Source of the DNA: Pseudofabraea citricarpa
Lineage: Eukaryota; Ascomycota; Leotiomycetes; Helotiales; Dermateaceae
Assembly (NCBI GenBank): GCA_029641185.1
Contig: JAPWGK010000016.1
Span: 124,001 to 188,000 of the forward strand
Length of the DNA stretch: 64,000 nucleotides
Reading direction: 5' to 3'
Numbering within the stretch: the stretch's first letter is position 1; every line of letters starts with the position of its first letter. Under the pieces are notes generated by a model. It did no database searches. It had not been told where the DNA came from and worked only from the letters and a program-made list of their open reading frames with translations. Shown one piece after another: positions 33,765 through 46,140 of the stretch. Both the position numbers and the translations under genes were made by a program.

Positions 33765-36700
33765 CTAATTCGGCTTCTCATGGTCTTCTCCGTCGCTCTC
33801 ACAATCCATACCATCATCATCAGCGAACATTTCCTCATCAACTGTTTGCTCCTCCGTACAGGCTACTCCCTCACCACTTCTCACTTTTGGGTGAACTCTG
33901 ATTCCACTGTTGACTTTGGTAGAGAAAAACGGGTGCTTTGCCTCTAATGCCTTGCCTTGGCACAAGAATCCCATCGGAGTATGCATGAAATCTTGACCTT
34001 TGCGTCGTACTGAAAGCCAATCATGGAGAAAGTGTAAGGGCTTTCGGGTGAAACTGCTGGTTGGTGCAGGTGAAATTACCGTCTTGTCTTCCTCTCCATC
34101 TTTTTCTTCTCCGCCAATTTCATCGAGTCCGTCTGCGCCAGACGCTTCCAAGGGTGATAGCGTTAATGTAGATGTAGTTTCTTCAAGGCTACCAGCACTT
34201 TCATGTAGGTCAAGATAGTCACACAAGTCCTTGTACTCGCTGTAGTCGAAGTAGAGACGGCCTGCAAAAATTCCCAGCTCAATTCTGAGCCATGTGGGAG
34301 GTTGCCAGCTCGTTGGAAGTTTGGGCACAGAATAGTATGTGAGGTTGTTGAATTGTAGCGATCGGCGTGTTATTGGAGCAGAGTACGACAACAGATGGGT
34401 GAAGCAGTTCTCACTCCAAAGAAGCATCGGCAAGATAATCTCTGCCTCCTCGGGGACGATCAGGATTGCCACTTCAGTACTTGGGCTCCATATGATCCAA
34501 TTGACCTGACGCTGCATTTATGTTAGCTTCCTCTTCGCACCTTACATGGATGTTGCAATGGTTCAATTGTAAAAGTTAAAACATACCACAAAGTTGTCAT
34601 TGGGGTGGTTGGCTGGCATATGGATGGTTTTAAAAAACTCTGTGGAGACGTAGAAGCTCGAGCTAGTCCTATCGTCATTTATTCCGTGATGTAAACCAGT
34701 TGCAGTGTATCGACGTAATGCTTTGAATGCTCTTTCATAGCCAGCAGAGTCCGCAGCCAGTCTTCCGGTCTTTACGAAGCTCAAGATGTCTCTGTGGAGT
34801 CCAGAAAATTTTATTGGCGTATAATAAGTAGGTTTCTGTAGCTCTCGCACAGTCTCCACCTCAACCGCGACCTAAATATGTCAGTAATAATTGCAATGAA
34901 TAACTACGGATACTTGCCTCCCGCTCTTGCTCAACTTCCTGTAGGGCACTTCCGTGGACAGCCTTTCCATTGTCGTGGAAATTCTTCCGTCTCACATTGA
35001 GATCCTTGATATACCCAGCTAGCCTCGAAGATGCCGGTACAAACTTTGTAACGGCTTTCGATCGGGTACTTGGCTTGTAAAGTTGCGCTAGCGTCTGCTG
35101 TTCTTTTTGGCGCAGTATCTCAAGATATTCTTCCCGCTGATCAAGGTCGGACAAGAAATCAGGAAGGTCGAGAGCAGCCTGTATTCTTCTGCAGTAATCG
35201 ACTCCTTGTGAGTAGTAAAGGGGCTGCAAAGACTCAATTGCATCACAGGTCTGTTCCAGAAGCCAGTATATGACGTCGGATGAGTCGATAGAATCTCCCC
35301 AGGATTTGCCACACACATCAAGAATATTTTGATGGACTTCTGGTGGTGCAAAGAATACGACAGATTGCGTACTTCCCAGTTGACGAAGTCTCATTGCAGC
35401 TATATTATAGTTAGCTCGAAGATTGACAATAACCAAAGTAAGATACCTAGGTATGTTAAGTACATATCAGGCACTAATCTTTGACTGTAGAAATACATCC
35501 TGAGAGCATGTCCTCAAGGCAATTCAGGACTGCATAATTCAATACTATAGTCTGAATTTGATATCTGGATAGAAAGCTCACTTGAGCGATTAATCGAGTA
35601 ACTACAATTTTCATGGGCATTCAGAGGCATGAAAGTGATTTTTCGGGGTTGTACCTAAATCTTAACATACCTTGAACTGTAGTATCTTTGGTAGAATTGA
35701 GGCCCAGCGTCAAAGCTCCTCGAGCTGTGGCAGGCAGCTTCAAGTCCGTACCACGTGTATGAGCATCGTCGAGGTACACGAGACAGTTTCCTGGATTTTC
35801 GCTGAATGGAGAAGCAGCCAACGGTATCATGACGTGGTTACGGTATAACACAAATGGTCTACCACCGGGCCCAAAGTAGATTATTGCTGGAGCATCTGAG
35901 TCAATAGCCAGCCAAGCTTTGGCCAATGATAAATTGTCAAGTTCAAGAATCTTCGCGCCAGAATCGATAAGTATGCGGATCTCCATCTTTCTCAGATATT
36001 TCAAGAAATCCGCTTCCCCCAGATGTTTGCCATGGTGATCCGCCGCAAGAATATATTCTCTACTGCGTGGCTGTAATAGATATGTGAGAACTTCTGCATT
36101 GGTGTGAGAAAGGCCAGGGAGATCTTGTTGCTTGATAGTTAAAGGGAGAATAGTGTCCGATGTCCCCGAAAAGCCTGTAGTCGAACCATTCGGTAACGGA
36201 ATATCCCATCCGGATGCTTGTAACTTCACCTTGAACTGCTTGGCATGCTTTGGAAAGACGAAGTTATTCAAAAAGTAGTCAATGACTACTACGCTGTATC
36301 TCAAACACTGCCAGATATTCTGGAGCTGGATTTCATCGTCGACATTCACAGTATTCCACTCTTTTAAGGAGTCGGGAAGGCTGTCTGAACTGATTGTCCA
36401 ACGGCTGTACTCGCTTGAAGGATCATCCGACTTCAATACATGTTCAAGAGCTTGTCGCAGTTGTATAACATTGAGGCCGTCATAATAGAAAGTCAAACAA
36501 GTAAACAGTATAGCCACATCAGGATGGCCCCATCTGGAATAACTAATTAGCAAGTGTTGCTCTAGCCTAGTTGCAATTAAAAGTGGATGACTTACTCAGC
36601 TTGGTCGGAGGGAAGGCCCTTAGCATGATAAGGTACCGCAATTCTGGAGTATTTTTGTCAGTAACGGCAATCAGATACCAATTATCAGACTCTATGTCAA

Positions 36701-39700
36701 AAATTCCCATAATAATGCACATTAATGCAGAAAAGTATACAGGGTATTTGTATGATGAAAACAAAAAAGGAAAGGAAAAAAGAAAACGAGAACGACCCAA
36801 AGAGGGTTATGAGGCTGGATTTTGATGTTAAGGGATATGAAAAAATTACTCCGTAGCCATTATATGCATAAACCGAGTATCTTGGAAGGAAATGATAGAG
36901 ATATAGGTAGGAGTTAGACTTACGGGTCTCTCCCTGGATGTAATCCATACTGGACGTTCCAACGCTTCTTCAGAGCGAGCAGAAGTATGCGATGGACCAG
37001 GAGACCTCGAAGCAGATAAATGGTCTTTTTCACAGCAGGTTGGTCCGGGAACAGCCGTGCAATACGCCCAACAACAGTCTGTGAGACCTTTGGGTCTGAT
37101 ATGAACTTCTTAATTGCCGAACGCTCCGCATTTTTACAGTCTCGTATAGGTAAAATAGCCGTGTGACCTGTGCAGATATCGTTGACCAAGCGCTCGGATA
37201 GAGCATCTTCTGCATCTCTTCGAAGGAAAAATATGACAGGAAATCCGCCGTTTGGTCGCTGAATGACTTCTATACTTTGGGGAAACGCACTTTGAAGCCC
37301 AAAGAGTTGTCCTTCGACAAGCCTCAACAAAGCCTCTGCAGTCTCCCAACGATGAGGGAACCCATCGACGGTAGTCTGTGTACCAGATGGATATATCAGC
37401 TGCGTGCGTACAGCAAGTGTAAAGTCGCACTCATCAAGTACATCCCGACATTTCTTCGTGAGCCACTATTAAATTGTGTTGTTAGTTATAGAAAGATTCA
37501 CAGCAGTAAACAAGTAATGTTCATGATGCTAGGAGTATACATACAGACTGTACATTTACTAAGGGAATGGCTTCAGGAATACGGCCATCCGAGAGACGCT
37601 GTAATCCCGAAAGCATGAAAGATAAGATGTGCTCAGGAAGTACGACCATGACGCCAGAGGATTTAAGCACCATCTTATGCATCTCATGATATAGCTTTGT
37701 GACATTAGGACTCGTTGAAGTTTTTCTAGAGAAAGGTAAATGCGTGATCTCACGGCCAAGTAAACCACCGAGGCGCGCTGTCATTAGCTGTGCTGTCTGG
37801 AGCAGCAGGGGTGCCGGAACAACAAGTCTTAGTATGTTCTTCGAATTAGCCAGCGTGGCAGCAACTAATGGCATAACAACAGATGTTTTCCCTATAACTA
37901 TCAGCCTCATTCAATGCGAATAATCGTACTTGGTAGTGTTTCTACCACGCAACCTTGTGATTTTTGACAAATGAAAGAATAGTGCTATGTCATGCTTACG
38001 ACATAATTAACACGAATAAAGGAAATATCTTCTAGACAGCAAAATACTTCTACATACCTTGCCCCATCATTAGCTGCAATACTGAATTGGCCCCAGAGGC
38101 TGGTGAAATAGTTGCAAGAGCAACATTGACTTGATCAGGACGGATCATTATATCAGCTTCAATTTCAAGGAGCAGCCAATCTGGATGATCCAGAGGCTGC
38201 CAATTAATGTGACCAGTGTTTTGTTGTTCTTCGACAAGTTTGTGGTTATTCCCTTGTCGAAGGGCATCCTCAATTCGCCTCAAACGCAGTAATTTTGTTA
38301 TAGAAACACCATAGGCGACAATGCTCTCCTTCATGTGCTTGCCAAACTTAGTCGATGCTTTAGATCGCAGTTGCTCGAGAAGTATAATTGGCGTAATACA
38401 TGGAAAAAGGTGACCTCTCTTAAGCCACGGCACCCGAGCATCATCTCGCTCAAGCACGGAAATGATCTGGAGGAATTGGAGATGCGCGGCATCTTCCGCC
38501 TCTTTAATCTCATTCGATAAGTCTTCAAGGTTGATCGGGTTATGTACTACCTCTAAAGAACGCTCAAGCTTTGTCAGTGCAGTAAGACTAGATTTTAAAT
38601 CCTGGCTGTATTGTTGCCTAACTGTTGACTTTGAATCGAAGACATTGTCGATAATCTGGGATAGTTCCAAAGTTTCGCAAGATTCAGGATGATATTTGCT
38701 TTTTACTTTGTCGAAATTCTGCAGCGATTTTGGTGTCTGTCCATTTGGAAGGCTTTGCAGAGGCGTACTTTCAATATATCTCCCTTCCTGTGCTTTGAGG
38801 CGAGGCCCTGTTTTACACAGCATTTCATAAATCTCTATGTGCTCAAGACCGCGTATCCGCTCTGGCAGAATACTTTGGGACTCAATATGGGTGTGGTGCA
38901 CGCTACTTCTAACCTCGATGGTGTGTTTATCTAGTACAAGTTGTACTTCGTTGATGTATTTAGCAAGTTCGAAATTGTGATAGAGACGTTGCCACTCTGG
39001 GAGCACAATACCCACAGCTTGAGCGATGTTTACAAGAACAGTGCCATCAATCTCTTCTTTGAGATCTAGACATGGCCATTGATCGAGGAAAAACTTTGCA
39101 ACTATCTTGCAATCCTCTTCAGACTGTTGTTCGTATGCGAATTGCCTAGCCTCGAGTTTTCGGCGCTGCTTCGAATTCAAATTCCACTCAAACATGCTGC
39201 GCTCATCTCCAGGGTAGGGTGTCTTGCAAGGCATTATTAACTGTAGCATCGAGCTAATGCTCGGTGTTTGATTCGATCGGAATCGTTGGTAGGACGACCA
39301 GAGTGGCGGTTGAAGCATCTTAAGGTCCTCTAGTATAGTAAACGCGACAAGAGTTCGGATAACATCCATATCGACATCATTTCGGAAAGACAGGACTCCA
39401 AACAAGAACATTGCTTTGTATTTATCATCCGAACTGAAAGCACGACAGAGATTGACAAGTGAGCCCCACTCTGCTGAAAAGTTGACATCGAGTAGATCAC
39501 TGAGAAGAATTTTATCAAATTTTCGATCATGTCCTCCAATTTCTGACCAGTTTTGAAGGATACCTGCGAGATCCTTCGTGGTTTGTATTCTCCCTGGCCA
39601 TTCCATAATCAAGCGGATTACTTCTATCACATTGAGACGTCGTTGGCCTTCCACAAATCGATCTCTTGAAGTATAAATCATATCTTTGCATGATTCTTTA

Positions 39701-42700
39701 CTCAAAGCTGTACTTACTCTTTGGTAATTCTGTCGCCGGAAAGAACTTCTGACCAGAAGATGACTTTCGCCAATTGGCTCAAGCGAGGCATCAAAGTTGT
39801 TTGGGGCAAAGACGGCAAGATTTTGGGACTTTTGGCATATTGCTTCGACCAGCGGGCGGTAATCATCATGCTGCATTGTTGTTGGAATTTCAGGGTCCCA
39901 GTATACCCTCTGCATGTATTTAAGATCGTTCGGGTAATACTCTCTTCGAGGAGTCAAATGAGAGATTGAGACAAGTATTTCATGATAAGCTGGGGTAAGC
40001 GGACTCCAAGGCTGTAACTGGCCGGACTGTAAGTAAGATAATGCTTCTTCTGTTGGGCATATAGTCAGTATATAGCATCTTTGCAGATTGATCCGCAAAA
40101 ACATACCTGATCCGGTACGACCGGTTAGTGGATCAGGAACTGCCGCAGAGGTATAGGCGTGGAATTCTGCCCTTTTATATAATACCAGAGGTTCGGACGC
40201 ACATTCAAGGCGACCAAGGACGTCGTTGATTGTGAATCTCCCGTAGGTACCAACATTCTGGGCAGCAATTGCGATGTGATTACCATTGCGTTTGTAAGTG
40301 ATAGGACCCAGTGGAGTTATTATGGTACGTCGACGTGGTGAACGGGTGTCCCTGAGAACTATCTTACTATCCAGGCCATACCAAGTCCCAGCATCCTCTA
40401 CCTACCAGTTAGCTAATCATTCTTTCCATCTTTAAAATTCCTCATAAAATGGGCAAAGTAAAAAATAAAACTTACGGTTGGGGTCAATCTCCGATCTCAA
40501 TTGGGATGACTCAAGAAGGTTTTTTGGATTCACGAAGAACGAAAGGCCTAGTCGGCGAAGCTCGACCTTCAGACTCTTTGTTTCTGGCTGGTACACTGTA
40601 AGATGCTGAGGCCATTCAAACCGGAGAAACATTTGTGAAATTCGTTGGAAAGTTCGGCTGCGAGGATCTACCAGCACAGATTGCATGGGAGCGCCGTTTC
40701 TCCCGTAGCCTGACCGAAAAGCTCGATGCGAGTAAAAGTCGAGCACCCAGTTACTCTGCTTAGTTCGCCAAATGTCGTTTCCTCGTCTCACTTCGACACA
40801 GCCAGTAGACAGATCAAGCCAGTGTACACAATCCTCGACTAGTGATGCGGGCAGATCAAAATTTGTAGGGTTTCCAAATACCTCTTGAGGAATGTATTCC
40901 AGAATCTTGTTCCCGATTACAGCTCTCACAAAGAGACTGTTATCTCGAAATCCTATATGAATCTTGTGTCCATACTTACGGATGGCCAGCACATACTTCA
41001 TCCCTATTTAATGTCTTAGCACTTGATTGTTTCTCCCGACTTCGAGTTATTTGGTATAGAAAATTCGGGAAAACGTTGTTTCATATCCATGAAATTCTGC
41101 TAAACTTACCAGGAAGTTGAGAAGGGTATGTCAGTAGACTCTTTTCTTTTCCGAACAGCCGATCCAGTACCATTGACTTCCTGTGCTCGGTAGGCAATTT
41201 GCCCAAAGGTTGGCCATTAATTAGAAGATGCCCTTCTAATAGATGGTAGCTCACCCTATACTGTGCTGTTTGCTGCATCACCCACCATTCATATGGGGAA
41301 TCTTGAAAGACTGGGCCAGAATCCGAGCTAAGATCAGAATCACTCATTTCAGACCACATACCAGAGATTGCTGAAATGAGACAATTCGGATATAGCTCAA
41401 ATGACCGTCGAAGGATAGAACCTAGTTTCCAAGCCATTTTTAGATCACAAACCAGTGCATTCTTTAATGGCAGCGATAGCGATGCGGGATCGCCCACCAT
41501 GTTGTCTTGAAAAGTAACGGACGAAACAATAAAGCATTCGAGGTCTTTTGCATCAATGACTTCGCTGTTCTCGGCGCTAATACGAAACGTTTTTCTTGCC
41601 AAAATTGATGATAGAAAGGAATATCTGCTCAGCTTTTGAGATGTTGAAGCATCAGTTGCTTGCTGAATTTCGTTTCGGAGCTGAACAATCCAGTCGATCA
41701 AAGTCATACGAGCCTGTTTGAGTACAATCATCGCTGCGCCGTAAATACTGATGTTAGAAGGAGTCTGTAACGAGCCAGGACTTTTGGGGTCAAATATTGA
41801 ACATATTTTCAGAGTGAGCGTGACGATCATGTCCATAGAATATGTATCTTTTATGTATATGGTATTCAGACGCTCACGGAGGTTGTTGATGAGTTTCCAA
41901 CAAAACTCTTTATCTCTGAAGATGGCATGAACTTGGCGAAGTGGTTCACCAGAATCACTCTCGCAGAGCGGTCCAGCATAGCCCGAAAGATGACAAACCA
42001 AACTGGATACTGCTTCGGTACTAAAATTGAGGTTGGGGGACCCTAGCTCAATCAATAGTTGCGGCCAACGTCGTGACTTTCCAGAATAAAGTCCCTGGTA
42101 TGCCATGAATTCATGCACGTTGAGACCAGGTGGGCAATGGCCTTGACTTGCAATAATTGAATTTGACGAAGGCCCCTCTTTAGAGTCTGCTTCATATCCT
42201 GGCGTCGATTGTAGTACCCTGAATGGCGAGCTGGGAGGTATTATAATTTGACAGAGATGTGCGAAGCTACACGGTCGAGCCAGTCTGGAAGTCCACACCG
42301 CATTCATAGAAGTTGAGTAGTAGCCCATCTTCAGACCATTTGGCAGACAGACGTCGCTTAGACTGACTGGGAAACGCTTGACTGCGTAATGTGTGGAAAG
42401 AAAAGATTTAGAGCGAGACGCCAATGTAACCCTAGAATGAGCAGACTTTCTAAACTCCCTGAGTTCAGAGTAGTCGCATAATAGTAGTTTTGGTGGGAGA
42501 GACTCTGTCTGATGCGCGGTTGCTAATACAGAAAGAACCCTGAAGGTTATGTCGCGGTAAGCGGCAAATGCTTTAGGTAAGTTCAGCTCCACGACAACAG
42601 ATTTGGCGAGGGGTAGCCTTTCTGGCAATGGGTGCTCATGAGATCTTATTTGCATCCGCTCGCTCCGGCGTTGAGCTGAGCACTTGGGACAATTAAATGA

Positions 42701-44700
42701 GTGGATTTTCTCTTGATTCTCATTCACCGTGTAGAGACAGGTCCCCTCAGTGTAAGTCTTCACTAAGCTTTCATACTCGGCGGTCATGTTTTTCCATTCC
42801 TCCTCTTTTCTTTGACGTGCTTCTTCAGCGGTAATCTCGATTCGTTCGAGTAAAGTTTGGAGGTGCGGCTGTGTGTCAAAGAATTTCTCTGCAAAGCAAT
42901 CTTTTCCAGGGTCTTCGAATATTGTGGTACGGCAGCCACCGGTCATATTTACACGCGCCTGCAGATAGCTCTGGACCTTCAGCAGCCGATGCATATCTTT
43001 GAATGACGGCAAATTAAGAACATTGAGCATGTCCGGTAACAAGCCCGGGCTAAAATCTTTCAAGGTAGGAAAAAGCTGTGTGGCACTCTCATCAATGCTC
43101 ACCCAGTATACCATTATTGTCAAAAGCATAATGCTATTTTGCTCAACGTTGGACTGATAGGCACCCCATGCTTTGTTCAGATAGGTCTCTAGCTTGTGGG
43201 AGAGCATTAAGCATCGATCTTCAAGACTCAGTTCGGAGGGCAATGTGTGGATTTCTGCGTCTTGCTCAATCTGTGACAGTGTGAAGTAACGTTGTGCAAA
43301 AGACATTGCTAAAGAAGCGTTGTCATTCTTCAGCAATTTGAAAGACGGCAAAGGGACGACCAAGTGGGCATCGGGTATCCTTTGCATGGCTTGCATTATG
43401 TATGATGAACAGTTCGACAGGGTCAGCCGTAAATCCTCGCGATGTGCTCGATACGGAATTGGTAGAATGCGTCTGTGTGTCTTCTGCTTGAAATCTTCCC
43501 AATCATTCTTGATGTGAGAACTAACTGAATCGATTGTCTGAAAGAGCATTGGCTGTAATTTTGAAAACAAGTAGTCGTAGACAGGACGGTATTGAGGTGT
43601 GGACCGATCCTTATCACACTCGAGCTTGACAATTCTGCGACATAACTTTGCTTTCAGAAAAGCCAGGCTTTCAGGACTCGCATATCCTTGACCGTCGGAA
43701 AGAAGCTGTGTGAAGAATATAAGAAGATGGAATTTGTACCACATCCTTCCTGATTCACCTCCATATAATGTAGACAGGTAACGTTGAAGCGCTACACGTA
43801 CAACCAGCCATAAGGGACTGCGGCGCCATGGTTTCTCACCGTCGTTCCAGTAGACTTCGTCTCTAATTCTCTTTCGGAGAAGCTTCGATGAACAAGGTTG
43901 ACCGATAACCTCGAGAATGGGGATGAGAATTTGAGAAATTAGAGCTGGAGCGACAGTATCGCGGCTTTCGAATGTAAAGGATGAAGCTTTGCTGGTTTGT
44001 GGTGCGAAGCGCTTGATTGATTCTGTGCTTGCTCGTTCGAGAAAAGCAGAAAGTTCGTCTTGAAACGAGCTCTTGTTGAATTCATGGAAGGCAACAATAG
44101 CAGCTGAACCTGGAAAATCCCAAACCAGTGCACCTTCTGAAGCAAGCACACTCTCTGAGAGCGGCGAAGCTTCCAGTGCTTCGAATAGAACACAATCTTC
44201 CTTTTCAGAACTAAATAGCATCGTAAGTAAGGTACAAGTGATTGTGGATGGTACTGAAGGGGCGGAGATGGTGAGCGAACGAAGGGCTAGCAGGTTACTT
44301 ACTTAAAAACACGACTGATAAGTAGACCTGCATTCTGCTCTGCAATGTTGAGCACAAGAAGATCTCCCGGCAGTAAGGAGCGGAACTCTTGCAGCAGAGT
44401 TGCTTTCTTGAGTCTCCCATCAACGTTCAAGAACTTACAACTTTGCAGTGCACGACGGACGGACTCCCACTTCTTCCTATGGCTAGATTCTTTCTCCCAT
44501 GACTCTGACTTTGACTCTGGCTCTGCACTGTCCCTAGAGCCATTGTAAAGATCCCCCATCACCTTTGCTGCATCGAGCAATCGAGATACCAAGGCTTGCT
44601 CAGTCTGGTGAAGTTGAGGATCTTGCCTGCCAGGTAAGCGCGCAGGAAGCGTTGCATGGTTGAAGACTGCCTCTAGTATCGAGGGCGATGAAGGAGGCAT
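33765..44700 (-). CDS. Giant DUF6606/DUF3638/DUF3645-type protein with P-loop motor motifs, function unknown
   Basis: Twelve exons give 3205 residues: 44700-44303, 44210-41110, 41003-40476, 40397-40107, 40049-38058, 37891-37545, 37465-36924, 36643-36596, 36533-35671, 35399-34918, 34871-34587, 34505-33765. All intron phases agree. The N-terminus (FNHATLPARLPGRQD) is typical of DUF6606. About residues 2102-2107 carry MGQGKTS (Walker A-like), 2228-2234 DVLDECD (Walker B/DExD-like), and about 2670-2680 YLDDAHTRGTDLKLP. The end VNWIIWSPSTE with IVPEEAEIILP is the DUF3638-family tail. A possible zinc-binding patch lies in exon 2 (HSFNCPKC, then RSHEHPLP). Database groupings I recall place this family near ubiquitin thioesterases, but I see no catalytic Cys/His pair I can name. 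The motif order recalls SecA/superfamily-2 motors (inference). Intron 34917-34872 has a GC donor. Two introns are long (280 and 271 nt). An acidic disordered stretch lies near the C-terminus. Confidence 0.9.
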
Positions 44701-46140
44701 GGCTAACGTCCAGTACAGCGCGAGATTACATTTGCCGTGCGTGAAGACTTAGGTGACCTCGCGATATTGTGGTGCGTGGTGTGGAGATCGGAATAGACAA
44801 ATGCTCAGTGCAAATAAGAGGTCGGCAGAAGTCTAACTAGGCGTAACGATGGGTTGTAGGGGAGCGTGGTGTGATGAATCGAAGGTTCGTGTGTGGAATC
44901 GAGTGTGGAAAAGAAGGTGAGAGGTTTAGAGTGGGAGTTGGGAGTTGAGGAGCGTTTGGGAGAGGGCTGCGATCGCGTTGAAGAGGAAGCGTATGCGAAG
45001 ACGGCCGGGTCTGAGAAGACAACAAAATTCGACAAAGGATTGGACTCCGTGAGTCAGAAAACGCAGGAGGCTTGCAGCTTCTCCAGATTCACATACTTCT
45101 CCGACCTCAGCACTTTGTGTGCAAGCGAGCAAACAAACGACGGGAGGCAGGCAGGCACGAACGTCATCTTCGGTATGACACAAACCTAGTTCTTCATTTA
45201 TCTCTCACACTCCGGAGTTCTCTGGGCAGGTCGTTTGTGATTCTTACGGGAAATAACAGTATAAAGCCTCAGGCGCATAGTTCTGGTATGAAATGCCACA
45301 TAAACCTTTCAGAAGATGAACAATAATGGCAACTGGCCACGGTTAAAAAGCGAGTCACATCGAGGATTACAGGGTCAATGTGTACAAAGTTGAGAGATTT
45401 GAGCATTAAATTTATTTCCCAGATATAAGGATATCTAAAAAGGGTTGCACCAACAATCCATCGGATGCAACCTTAGGCAGCATCCAATTGACACGGGGCA
45501 AACCAAGAGGATGCGGGATGGTGCATGAGCATCAACTTGATGCACGCTGGACTTCCAGCGACAGTTGTTTTGCCACAACCAACGCCCGTCCCGTTATCTA
45601 AAGCCTTCCAAGCTTCAAGGGTCAGAGATGCCTTCATCGCGTTCGTAATTGAACAAGGTGGTTGTGTCGAACGCTTATTTCACTCTTCCAGCTACTCTTA
45701 CAACCAGACCACTTAAGCCCGATGAAGGGAGAGTCCGGAAGCTCGAGTTGAAGGAATTGCAGTCATATCGTACACGCTGGCGTTTCATCATCTGAAAGAG
45801 TAGAATGTCAGCAGCTGTTTGCGCAATACGGCGGGTGTTCATCTGGACTCACGTTTTTAAAACTTGGAAGGATGAAGAGAAAAGAAGAGGTTCGGAGCGC
45901 GAAAATCTTCAAATAGCTTACCCTTGACTAGCGCCAATCAAGCGGGAGCCGAGTCGGATATTAGGTTCTTCCGCTGCCACGCGCCAGGGGACAAATCCCA
46001 GCCTTTCAGCCTTGTGGGAGCTGTGTCTGTCAAATCAAGCAAAGCTCCAACAAAATATACAAACACTCCATCTTGTTATTACCATCATTTCAATTGGGGT
46101 TACCTGGCGATTGGTGATTGGCGGTCGCCCTTCTTCAGCT
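44701..46140. promoter_or_regulatory. Divergent intergenic region between the giant gene and mitochondrial AspRS
   Basis: This 1.44-kb spacer separates two divergent start codons, so it should hold both promoters. I find no further gene: the short frames at 44805-45326 and 45525-45716 overlap on both strands, lack splice-consistent extensions and resemble no family. Confidence 0.5.

Noticed and set aside
39660..39730. Possible 54-nt in-frame intron in the giant gene (GTAAGT ... TTCAAG)
   Set aside because: The donor is phase 0 but no acceptor in this stretch is in the same phase, so splicing would break the frame; kept as coding.
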